Origin: a virus | DNA: 20,594 nt | Direction: 5' to 3' (one strand) | Virus record (IMG/VR): IMGVR_UViG_3300009428_000106 | Span: 1 to 20,594 of that record | Part shown: positions 1 to 5,899 of the stretch, piece after piece | Numbering within the stretch: position 1 is the first letter of the stretch | Layout: every line of letters starts with the position of its first letter | The notes under the pieces: generated by a model | Database searches by the model: none | What the model was told of the DNA's origin: nothing | The model's input: the letters and a program-made list of their open reading frames with translations, nothing else | Position numbers and translations under genes: made by a program

Positions 1-1
1 A

Positions 2-115
2 CCTATAGTAGGTACTAGAGTTATGAAATCAAATAATTCTACAATAACACCAACATTAAGAAGAATAGATAATATACAATATAAAGGTAATCCAGCATTA
101 CTAGCTCAAAGATAA
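2..115 (+). CDS. 3' end of an unidentified gene (partial at left edge)
   Basis: The frame beginning at base 2 is open from the window edge to a TAA at 113-115 and gives about 37 residues (PIVGTRVMKSNNST at the start, GNPALLAQR at the end). An internal ATG lies at 23, so a separate 30-residue peptide is formally possible. I prefer the tail of a larger gene because the frame is open to the edge and the stop overlaps the next start (TAATG), as at most junctions here. The stretch is polar and basic with no domain I recognise. Its place directly before the lysis genes would fit the end of a late or virion gene, but that is inference. Confidence 0.55.
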   Translation, partial: PIVGTRVMKSNNSTITPTLRRIDNIQYKGNPALLAQR

Positions 116-270
116 TGGGTTTAGACGACTTAAAGTTATATTGTTTAAATATAACTTCATTCACTATAGCAAGCTTAGATTGGATGGAACCTGCGTTAGA
201 AATAGTATTGTTACTTATGACTATTGGATACACAACACATAAATGGATTAAGTTAAAAAATAAAAAATGA
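115..270 (+). CDS. 51-aa single-span membrane protein, holin-like
   Basis: The ATG at 115 overlaps the preceding stop, and the TGA at 268-270 overlaps the amidase start as ATGA. The 51-residue product starts MGLDDLKLYC and has one hydrophobic segment at about residues 26-40 (ALEIVLLLMTIGYTT), followed by a basic end (HKWIKLKNKK). Very short proteins with one membrane helix and a lysine-rich C-terminus, translationally coupled to an endolysin, are typical of small phage holins. Such holins open the inner membrane so the amidase can reach peptidoglycan. The holin role rests on size, topology and neighbourhood, not on a diagnostic motif. A lysis regulator or unrelated small membrane protein is the alternative. 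Confidence 0.7.
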   Translation: MGLDDLKLYCLNITSFTIASLDWMEPALEIVLLLMTIGYTTHKWIKLKNKK

Positions 271-677
271 GATTAGTAAAAGAAGTAATTATACATTGCT
301 CCGCTACTAGAGAAGGACAACATGTTTCAGTTGACACTATAAAAGACTGGCATTTAGCGAAAGGTTGGAATGATATAGGTTATCATTTTTATATTGATCT
401 AGATGGAACGATACATAAAGGTCGTGACATTGATAAAATGGGTGCTCATTGTAAAGGGCGTAATAGGAATTCAATAGGCGTTTGCTATTGCGGAGGCGTT
501 GAAGCTGACGGAAAGACACCAAAGGATACAAGAACACAAGAACAGAAAGAAAGTCTCTTACATGTGCTTAAAACGCTTAAGGCAATGTACCCAGAGTCAA
601 TTATTTATTCACATAATGAGTTTGCTGCTAAAGCATGCCCATCTTTTGACGCAACAAAGGAGTATGAAAATATCTGA
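267..677 (+). CDS. N-acetylmuramoyl-L-alanine amidase, T7-lysozyme type (endolysin)
   Basis: This 136-aa protein is a single Amidase_2 domain with no signal peptide. It is expected to cut the amide bond between N-acetylmuramic acid and L-alanine in peptidoglycan at lysis. The zinc ligands of T7 lysozyme (H17, H122, C130) correspond to H10 (in VIIHCSAT), H116 (in YSHNEF) and C124 (in AKACPSFD). The catalytic Tyr46 and Lys128 of T7 correspond to Y39 (GYHF) and K122. The spacings H-to-Y (29) and H-K-C (6, 2) are identical to T7. The length is slightly below the 151 residues of T7 lysozyme. The start overlaps the holin-like gene by 4 nt and the end overlaps the next gene by 14 nt. T7 lysozyme also inhibits its RNA polymerase, but nothing here tests that. 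Confidence 0.93.
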   Translation: MRLVKEVIIHCSATREGQHVSVDTIKDWHLAKGWNDIGYHFYIDLDGTIHKGRDIDKMGAHCKGRNRNSIGVCYCGGVEADGKTPKDTRTQEQKESLLHVLKTLKAMYPESIIYSHNEFAAKACPSFDATKEYENI

Positions 678-1023
678 AAACACAGAATTTAAAATTGATA
701 TAAAAACAGTAATAGGTATAATAATGTTAACAACAACTTTCGTTGGCATGTATTATTCACTGCAAGAAGACATAGCTGAAGCTAAAAACTTACCTCCAGT
801 TGAAGTTAAGAGATTAGAATATGATTTAAAAGAAAAATGGAATCATATAAATATAGAAGACTTAAAAGAAAGAGTTGATATGATAGATCAGATGAATAGT
901 ATATTATCTGAAGAAATAAAAGTATTATCAACGCTAGTTAAAGATGGCACAAAAACAGATGGTAAATTAGATGAATTAGCAAAACAACTTAAAGCTTTGA
1001 AATCTGGAAAAAAACGTAGATAA
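664..1023 (+). CDS. Membrane-anchored coiled-coil protein, inner-spanin-like candidate
   Basis: I take the ATG at 664 (MKISENTEFK), which gives 119 residues. The frame is open further upstream to an ATG at 499, but that extension would lie inside the amidase gene. After a short N-terminus comes one membrane helix at about residues 14-28 (TVIGIIMLTTTFVGM). Then there is a long charged helical region with heptad-like hydrophobics (about 30-110) and a basic end (KSGKKRR). One N-terminal anchor plus an external coiled coil beside an endolysin is the layout of an i-spanin, which spans the periplasm and disrupts the outer membrane after wall degradation. No o-spanin lipoprotein with a lipobox is visible in this window. 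A structural or lysis-timing membrane protein is the alternative. Confidence 0.6.
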   Translation: MKISENTEFKIDIKTVIGIIMLTTTFVGMYYSLQEDIAEAKNLPPVEVKRLEYDLKEKWNHINIEDLKERVDMIDQMNSILSEEIKVLSTLVKDGTKTDGKLDELAKQLKALKSGKKRR

Positions 1024-1154
1024 TGGCAAAAGATTTTAAACCTCACATGATGTACAAAGACTGTAAAGAAGTAATGGCTAAAACAATGAAAAAACATCTT
1101 TCTTTAAAAGCTAAAGGTTATAATCACAAAAAGTCTAAATCTTGTTCTAAATGA
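1023..1154 (+). CDS. 43-aa lysine-rich protein of unknown function
   Basis: The ATG at 1023 overlaps the previous stop (TAATG) and the TGA at 1152-1154 overlaps the next start (ATGA), so the gene is tightly embedded in the operon. The product starts MAKDFKPHMMYKD and ends KKSKSCSK. It is rich in Lys and His with two cysteines and has no membrane segment. The opening pattern resembles short conserved proteins I associate with uncultured marine phages, for which I know no function. A nucleic-acid-binding or packaged role is possible from the charge alone. Confidence 0.65.
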   Translation: MAKDFKPHMMYKDCKEVMAKTMKKHLSLKAKGYNHKKSKSCSK

Positions 1155-1414
1155 CCAATGCTGGCTATGAAAAGTCTAATCGTAAAATGCGATCTGATTA
1201 TAAAAAAGAAACAGGTAGAACTTTAGGTAAAAGACATACTACTGGTAAAGCTAAAGCTAGAGTTAGTTTTGCTTGTAGGTTTGCTGGTATGAAAGGTTCT
1301 ATGAAAAAGCCTAATGGTAAACCTACTAGAAAAGCTATAGCTTTAAAAAAATGGGGTTTTGGAAGTGTTGAAGAAGCTAAAAAGTTTTGTAACTCAAATA
1401 AAGAAAAAAAATGA
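1151..1414 (+). CDS. 87-aa highly basic conserved protein (DUF6321-like)
   Basis: The gene overlaps both neighbours by 4 nt (ATGA). The 87-aa product is strongly basic, with nearly a third Lys and Arg, and has no membrane segment. Its recognisable core runs from about residue 22 to 82: GRTLGKRHTTGKAKARV, then FACRFAGMKG, PTRKAIALKKWGFGS and EEAKKFC. I recall this pattern from small marine phage proteins grouped as DUF6321; that link is from memory and should be searched. The two conserved cysteines (in FACR and KFC) and the charge would suit a small nucleic-acid-binding or capsid-packaged protein, but no function is demonstrated. It lies among other small basic proteins between the lysis genes and the virion genes. 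Confidence 0.75.
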   Translation: MTNAGYEKSNRKMRSDYKKETGRTLGKRHTTGKAKARVSFACRFAGMKGSMKKPNGKPTRKAIALKKWGFGSVEEAKKFCNSNKEKK

Positions 1415-1557
1415 AAACAGTTGGGTTAGGCGATATGGTAGAGAAATTCACTAAAGCCACAGGTATAAAAAAATTAGCAGACATGATCCCAGGCGGGTGT
1501 GGATGTAAAGAACGTAAAGAATTATTAAACGGAATTAAAGTTCCAAAAATTATGTAA
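1411..1557 (+). CDS. 48-aa Cys-x-Cys small protein of unknown function
   Basis: The ATG at 1411 overlaps the previous TGA, and the TAA is at 1555-1557. The product has an amphipathic first half (GDMVEKFTKATGIKKLADMI) and then a GGCGCKERKELLN motif at about residues 28-40. I recall this layout of a short 'VEKFTKATGIKKL' helix followed by 'CGCxxRKxxLN' from several phages of Bacteroidota, always uncharacterised. The paired cysteines suggest a metal site or a disulfide in a multimer, which is inference. It is too small to hold an enzymatic domain. Confidence 0.68.
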   Translation: MKTVGLGDMVEKFTKATGIKKLADMIPGGCGCKERKELLNGIKVPKIM

Positions 1558-1558
1558 A

Positions 1559-2317
1559 ATGGCAAAAAAAGTAGACTGGTCTAAAGCACCAAAATTAAAC
1601 ACTAAAGAAAGAGGTGATTTTTATAAAAAAAATAACTTAAAAATGGATGCTACTACAAAAGTTGGTGGTAACGTAGATATGGGTGGTTTTACAAGACCTA
1701 CAACTAAAAAACCAAAAGGTCCAATAGCTCCAAAACTTAATGAAATAAAACCATCTAGTACTTATGTTGATAGAATAAACGTTAGTCAAGCTAAAAAAGC
1801 AAGTGATAACAATGAAATTGATTTGTATCAAGACGCTAGAAATGGTATGTCAAAGACTAAGTTAAGAATTCAGCAATTAGGATACGATCAAGAGAAGAGA
1901 GAAAATGAAGAGCAAAAAACGGATAAAATGTCTCTAAGTGAAAGAAAAAAATACAAGCTTGACAAAACAAATAAATCTATAGACTCTTTTAAGAGCAATA
2001 ATCCTCAAGGTCCGTACGGTAATAGTAAAGGACCAAGCAAAGCTTTAACTGGAGATCAAGATCAGTTACCTCAACATTTACAAGAAAGTATTTTATCAGC
2101 GCCAAGTATGGTTGATAACAATGCTCCTGGTATGTATAATAAAAGCAAAAGTAAAGTAGAGCAAGATTACGCTAGAAATGCTATTCATGACTTTAAAAGT
2201 GGTAAAAAATCAGAAGGTAATTACGAAAAGAAAAAAGAATTAGAAGTAGCTGCTGGAGAAGGTTATTTTCATTCAGGACATAAAGTATCAAGACATTCAA
2301 AAAAAAATAGATCATAA
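1559..2317 (+). CDS. 252-aa lysine-rich, largely disordered protein of unknown function
   Basis: The gene starts one base after the preceding stop and ends with TAA overlapping the next ATG. The 252-aa product is rich in Lys, Asn, Ser, Asp and Gly with few hydrophobics, so most of it is probably disordered. Visible pieces are an N-terminal MAKKVDWSKAPKL, a Pro/Lys/Thr stretch at about residues 45-65 (FTRPTTKKPKGPIAPKL), a charged helical stretch at about 105-145, and a His/Lys C-terminus (YFHSGHKVSRHSKKNRS). There is no signal peptide, membrane segment or catalytic motif. It is translationally coupled to the metallopeptidase gene, so the two may act together, for example as protease and partner, or as packaged proteins. 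I do not recognise a family. Confidence 0.8.
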   Translation: MAKKVDWSKAPKLNTKERGDFYKKNNLKMDATTKVGGNVDMGGFTRPTTKKPKGPIAPKLNEIKPSSTYVDRINVSQAKKASDNNEIDLYQDARNGMSKTKLRIQQLGYDQEKRENEEQKTDKMSLSERKKYKLDKTNKSIDSFKSNNPQGPYGNSKGPSKALTGDQDQLPQHLQESILSAPSMVDNNAPGMYNKSKSKVEQDYARNAIHDFKSGKKSEGNYEKKKELEVAAGEGYFHSGHKVSRHSKKNRS

Positions 2318-3609
2318 TGGCATTTAAGCTTAATTCACCTTATAAAATAAATCCAATATCAGTTCATGAAGTTGCGTTTACTCCAGATAATGAAAAAACA
2401 CTTGGAGATGGACCTGAAAAAGCTCTAGTAGCTAAAGCTAATGATAATGGAACTATAATTATAAATAAAGATATACCTAAAGATAGTGAACTATACAACA
2501 ATGCTATATCTCACGAAGGACAGCATTTAAAAGACATGATGGATAATAAACTATCTTATGATGAAGAAAATGTTTATGAAAATATAGATGGTAAAGGTAT
2601 TAAAAAACATAATAGAGATAGTTTTAGTGAATCTGATAAAAATTTACCATGGGAGAAAGGCGCGTATTCAGCTGGCGATAATAAAGTTCAACATGATTTA
2701 AGACCAAAGCCTGATAAACTAAGTGGACCACCATCAATGAGAGATGAAACACCTTTAGCTTTTAAAGTTATGGGTTCAAGACATAATGAACAAAGATCTC
2801 CTGATAAAGAAAAAATATCAATGAATGAGCAGTTTGGAATGTACGCTCCTACTAAACAATGGGGTGGACCTTCGCAAGTATTGCCAGGTGAAAAAGATCC
2901 TCCAGTAAGCGGATTAAACAATCAGTCTGATGCAGGTGGTAATGATTATACTGGCGCTAAGGTGAGTTATAGCATGGAGAATGGCTTTAATTATAAAAGT
3001 CGCGATGGAACTTTTAATAAAAAAATATCAAATTTAAATGAAGTTGGTGGATTTAAAAATGAAAGCAACGCTTTAGATGCAGATATTGATAGAGAAAAAT
3101 ACCCTAATTATAGTGCTAGGGAGAGTAGTGGTAATGACGCTAGAAGAAATGAAAATAGAGGATTTAATAATTTAATGAATACAGTAAATCAAGAGAAAGA
3201 TGATTTTTTTACTAATAATTCTTATGTAAGAGACAATCCTAGAAGTACGTATGAAAACATTAGTGTACCAGGTCCAAAAGGTGGAAGAACTGATTTAGCA
3301 TTAGATCCAACTTGGCAATATAATAATAGTTTAAGCCAAAGAGACAATATAGACTCTATGCGATATACATCTTCCACTTTGGATAAAGATGGTAAATTAA
3401 CAAGTCAAGGTAAATTAGCACCATTAAGAAGAGCTGCTGGCGCTGATCCACAATCGCTACAACAGCCAAGTTCTGTTAGAGAAAAAATGTTTGGAGATGC
3501 AAAAGATTGGAAAACGCAACAGTTTTTACAAAATAATACTACTTTAAGAGATTTTCAAGCTTCACATCCAAATACTTTTTCTTATACTAGTGGTAATGCA
3601 GGTACCTAA
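2317..3609 (+). CDS. Putative zinc metallopeptidase (HExxH) with long disordered C-terminal tail
   Basis: This 430-aa protein carries a zincin signature near its N-terminus: SHEGQHL, with H66, E67 and H70 matching HExxH. It is preceded by a beta-strand-like GTIIINKDI. A candidate third zinc ligand is E113 in NLPWEKGAY, about 43 residues after the second His, following the conserved-looking LSYDEENVYE segment. I recall the combination of HExxH, YDEENVY and PWExxAY from uncharacterised marine phage proteins. From about residue 125 to the end the protein is Asn/Asp/Ser/Arg-rich and probably disordered, without membrane segments or a signal peptide. If active, it could mature head proteins, act on host proteins, or be injected; none of these is shown. 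It is coupled by TAATG to both neighbours. Confidence 0.72.
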   Translation: MAFKLNSPYKINPISVHEVAFTPDNEKTLGDGPEKALVAKANDNGTIIINKDIPKDSELYNNAISHEGQHLKDMMDNKLSYDEENVYENIDGKGIKKHNRDSFSESDKNLPWEKGAYSAGDNKVQHDLRPKPDKLSGPPSMRDETPLAFKVMGSRHNEQRSPDKEKISMNEQFGMYAPTKQWGGPSQVLPGEKDPPVSGLNNQSDAGGNDYTGAKVSYSMENGFNYKSRDGTFNKKISNLNEVGGFKNESNALDADIDREKYPNYSARESSGNDARRNENRGFNNLMNTVNQEKDDFFTNNSYVRDNPRSTYENISVPGPKGGRTDLALDPTWQYNNSLSQRDNIDSMRYTSSTLDKDGKLTSQGKLAPLRRAAGADPQSLQQPSSVREKMFGDAKDWKTQQFLQNNTTLRDFQASHPNTFSYTSGNAGT

Positions 3610-4058
3610 TGAGCAATAAAAAATTTAACGAAACTAAGATAGGTATTTTCTTAAAATCAAAAGCACCTAAGTTGTTAAAGAGTATAGGAGAGTTTTTACC
3701 TGATAAAGGTGGACTTGGAATAGTAAAAAATATTATAGCAAGTGATAATAGTATTAAGCCTAAAGATAAAGAAATGGCTATGAAACTATTAGAACAAGAT
3801 ATAGTTGAAATGAACAACGTATCTAACAGATGGAACAACGACATGAAAAGCGATTCTTGGCTTTCTAAAAATACCCGTCCTTTAGCTTTAATATTTCTAA
3901 CCTTTGCATCTACACTTATAATGTGTATAGATTCTTTTAATTTACAGTTCAAAGTGGATACAGCTTGGATAGAATTACTTAAAACATTACTAATAACAGT
4001 CTATGTAGCTTACTTTGGTTCACGAGGCGCAGAAAAAATTACAAAAATAAAACAATAA
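3609..4058 (+). CDS. 149-aa two-helix membrane protein, GTA-type/3TM holin-like
   Basis: The 149-aa product has a soluble amphipathic N-terminal half (about residues 1-75). A conserved-looking RWNNDMKSDSWLSKNTRP stretch (74-91) follows. Then come two membrane helices at about 91-108 (PLALIFLTFASTLIMC) and 120-137 (WIELLKTLLITVYVAYFG), and a basic end (RGAEKITKIKQ). The 'RW..DM.SDSWLSKN.RP' motif before the helices is what I know from the GTA_holin_3TM family (PF11351) and its Bacteroidota phage relatives. That supports a holin or holin-like function in the host inner membrane. With the 51-aa protein upstream there are two holin candidates; one could be an antiholin, or this one could be a virion membrane protein. 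Confidence 0.75.
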   Translation: MSNKKFNETKIGIFLKSKAPKLLKSIGEFLPDKGGLGIVKNIIASDNSIKPKDKEMAMKLLEQDIVEMNNVSNRWNNDMKSDSWLSKNTRPLALIFLTFASTLIMCIDSFNLQFKVDTAWIELLKTLLITVYVAYFGSRGAEKITKIKQ

Positions 4059-4060
4059 AA

Positions 4061-4594
4061 ATGAGAGGTTTAGAAGGAAATACAATGGCACAACCCAGAG
4101 TTTATGGGCATGATGCAAAAGCAATAGCAATAGGAGCTATAAACACAAGTGAACTCGACAGTGGCTTTACTTTTGTTGGTGGAACAGGTTTTGTAGCTGG
4201 TGATGTTGGCGGTGTAATGACTGCAGCTGCAGCAGCTGGTACAACAGCAGCAACTTTTGTAATAACAGAACTTATAGAAGGCGGAGCTATACTTGGTTTA
4301 AGAGCTGTATTACTAGGCGTTGGTTACACAGTAGGGCAAACACTAGCATTAACAGGTGGTACTGGTAACTCGGCAACTTTTACTGTTACTAATATAGATA
4401 TACCCAACACACAAGAAAGAGGATGTGTAGTATATAATGGTAGAGCTACAGAACCACAAGATATTACAATAATAACTGAGGCTGGAACCACAGTTGAATT
4501 TAAAAGTTGTCAACCAGGCACAGTTGTAGGACATAAAGCTCCTATGTTAGCAAAAAAATTAGTTACAGGAGTTGACTGTGTGGCTATATATTAA
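4061..4594 (+). CDS. Gly/Ala-rich beta-rich protein, probable virion (decoration-like) protein
   Basis: The protein is 177 aa from the ATG at 4061, two bases after the previous stop. A second in-frame ATG at 4085 (MAQPRVYGHD) has an AAGGA at 4075-4079 upstream, so a 169-aa form is possible. The sequence is rich in Gly, Ala, Thr and Val. An AAAAAGTTAATFVI stretch (about 54-67) is followed by a GYTVGQTLALTGGTGNSATF segment (about 89-108), a beta motif common in phage structural proteins. The C-terminal part (ITIITEAGTTVEFKSCQPG onward) also looks like beta strands. The composition suggests a small capsid- or tail-surface protein, but I recognise no specific family. It is followed by a 26-nt A/T-rich gap, the first real intergenic space in the window. 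Confidence 0.72.
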   Translation: MRGLEGNTMAQPRVYGHDAKAIAIGAINTSELDSGFTFVGGTGFVAGDVGGVMTAAAAAGTTAATFVITELIEGGAILGLRAVLLGVGYTVGQTLALTGGTGNSATFTVTNIDIPNTQERGCVVYNGRATEPQDITIITEAGTTVEFKSCQPGTVVGHKAPMLAKKLVTGVDCVAIY

Positions 4595-4620
4595 AATAAA
4601 AAATAATAAAATCAAATCAA

Positions 4621-4869
4621 ATGAAAAAAACAGGAAAATTAACTGATGATGAATTAAATTCAGTAAAAGAACAACAGTCAAAATTAAGTAGTGTAATACA
4701 AGAAATAGGTGTAGTAGAAGCTAGAAAACATGCTTTACTTCATGATGTAGCTGGTATTAATGAAACTATAGAAATAACAAAAAAAGATTTAGAAAGTAAA
4801 TACGGCAGTATTAGTATAGATCTTGAAACTGGTGATTGGACTAAAATAGATGAAACTCCAAATGTCTAA
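4621..4869 (+). CDS. 82-aa helical conserved phage protein of unknown function
   Basis: This gene follows a 26-nt A/T-rich gap ending in a repeated ATCAA motif (aaaatcaaatcaaatg). The 82-aa product is acidic and mostly helical. Residues 5-60 (from LTDDELNSVKEQQSKLSSVI on) look like a coiled-coil hairpin with a central ARKHALLHDVAGIN turn. A short beta-like end (YGSISIDLETGDWTKI) follows. I recall similar proteins from uncultured marine phages just upstream of the packaging genes, with no known role. There is no membrane segment or catalytic motif. Its end overlaps the start of the next gene by 8 nt. Confidence 0.72.
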   Translation: MKKTGKLTDDELNSVKEQQSKLSSVIQEIGVVEARKHALLHDVAGINETIEITKKDLESKYGSISIDLETGDWTKIDETPNV

Positions 4870-5086
4870 CATAAGAAAAATTAGTATAGGTTCTGATTAC
4901 AAAAACGAAGCAATGCACTATTCTCTTGGACAAGAAGTATATGGTGGTCATATTATTGATGATATAATTTTTAATGAAAAAGATAATTCTTATAATATTT
5001 TTATAACTAAAAATAATGAAGTTTTACCTTGGAAAAAATTTAATCACAATATGGCTATTTCTTTAGAGTACGATTTAAAATATTAG
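4862..5086 (+). CDS. 74-aa small conserved phage protein of unknown function
   Basis: I choose the ATG at 4862 (MSNIRKISIGSDYK), giving 74 aa, rather than the in-frame ATG at 4850. The conserved-looking block begins at MSNIRKISIG, and the shorter overlap (8 nt) matches this genome's style. The product seems to be a compact beta-rich domain: IRKISIG, a central LGQEVYGGHIIDDIIF, NSYNIFI and a last AISLEYDLKY. There are no catalytic residues or membrane segments. I recall the family from marine phages next to the packaging genes, without a function. Its TAG overlaps the GTG start of the following gene. Confidence 0.7.
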   Translation: MSNIRKISIGSDYKNEAMHYSLGQEVYGGHIIDDIIFNEKDNSYNIFITKNNEVLPWKKFNHNMAISLEYDLKY

Positions 5087-5679
5087 TGAAAAGTTTATAT
5101 GAATTTATTGTCAAGCCGATTAATGAAAGATATGATAATATAAAAAAAATAGGAAATAATTCTCTCATTTTAAATACTAATATAAAAGATCATAAGTTCG
5201 TTAGTAAAAAAGCAGTTGTATATGCCGTACCAGCTGCTTTTGAAACTCCTATAAATATTAAAGATGAAGTTTATATACATCATAACATATTTAGAAGATG
5301 GTATGATCAGAAAGGTGTTTCAAGAAACAGTAGCAAGTTTTTTAAAGATGATATGTATTTTGTTAATCCTGAGCAGATATACATGTATAATCTAAAACCT
5401 CATTTAAATTATTGCTTTATAAAGCCTATATTAAATAAAGATTATTTAAGCAATAAAAAAGAACAACCTAACGTTGGTATAGTCAAATATGCTGATAAGT
5501 CGTTAGAAGCTATAGGAATTAAACCTGAAGAGCTTATTACGTTTACACCAAACTCTGAATTTGAGTTTATTATAAATGGTGAACGACTTTATTGTATGAA
5601 ATCAAATGATATAGCTTTAATAAATGAATACGAAGGAAACGAAATTGAAAATAATCCAAGCTGGACAAAAAGCAGTTGA
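5086..5679 (+). CDS. Putative tandem GroES-like co-chaperonin
   Basis: The start is GTG at 5086, overlapping the previous TAG; no ATG fits as well. The 197-aa product seems to contain two copies of a GroES-type beta barrel. Copy 1 (about 24-101) has VVYAVPAAF, INIKDEVYIHHN and MYFVNPEQIYMY. Copy 2 (about 108-182) has GIVKYADKSLEAIG, IKPEELITFTPNSEFE, FIINGERLYCMKSNDIALI. The C-terminal pattern 'GE.LY.M..NDI' matches the end of GroES domains, and each copy has a polar loop where the mobile loop would be (about 31-42 and 116-130). Phage co-chaperonins such as T4 gp31 work with host GroEL to fold the capsid protein, which fits the place just before the packaging and head genes. The assignment rests on pattern, not a search. 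Confidence 0.62.
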   Translation: MKSLYEFIVKPINERYDNIKKIGNNSLILNTNIKDHKFVSKKAVVYAVPAAFETPINIKDEVYIHHNIFRRWYDQKGVSRNSSKFFKDDMYFVNPEQIYMYNLKPHLNYCFIKPILNKDYLSNKKEQPNVGIVKYADKSLEAIGIKPEELITFTPNSEFEFIINGERLYCMKSNDIALINEYEGNEIENNPSWTKSS

Positions 5680-5899
5680 GGAGCTAATTAAGGTAGCAAA
5701 AGAAAAGATTGTAGACTCAGACGACGATTTAAGCGCTGATAGATTAAAAAATGCTGCCGCAACAAAAAAACTAGCAATATTCGACGCTTTTGAAATATTA
5801 ACTAGAATACAGTTAGAAGAAGATATTTTAAATGAAAAACCTAAAGAAATAAAAGAACAAAAATCTTTTAAAGGTTTTGCTGAGGGGAGAAGCAAATGA
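5624..5899 (+). CDS. terS: Putative terminase small subunit
   Basis: This 91-aa helical protein lies immediately before the large terminase and overlaps it by 4 nt (ATGA). Its start at 5624 lies 56 nt inside the 3' end of the GroES-like gene, an unusually long overlap here, and there is no later Met to choose. Helices are visible in ETKLKIIQAGQKAVEELI, an acidic linker VDSDDDLSADRL, and NAAATKKLAIFDAFEILTRI. The C-terminus is basic (KGFAEGRSK). Small terminase subunits bind the packaging site and regulate the motor. The call is based on position, size and helical content, as no helix-turn-helix is certain. Confidence 0.6.
   Translation: MNTKETKLKIIQAGQKAVEELIKVAKEKIVDSDDDLSADRLKNAAATKKLAIFDAFEILTRIQLEEDILNEKPKEIKEQKSFKGFAEGRSK

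Noticed and set aside
499-663. Upstream in-frame extension of the coiled-coil membrane protein
   Set aside because: It would lie fully inside the amidase gene in another frame. The sequence is basic and without pattern, and the ATG at 664 gives a normal short overlap and a sensible membrane-anchored protein.
3587-3952. 121-aa open frame on the minus strand
   Set aside because: It lies opposite the two-helix membrane protein gene, and its hydrophobic runs mirror that gene. No leader or neighbours on that strand support it.
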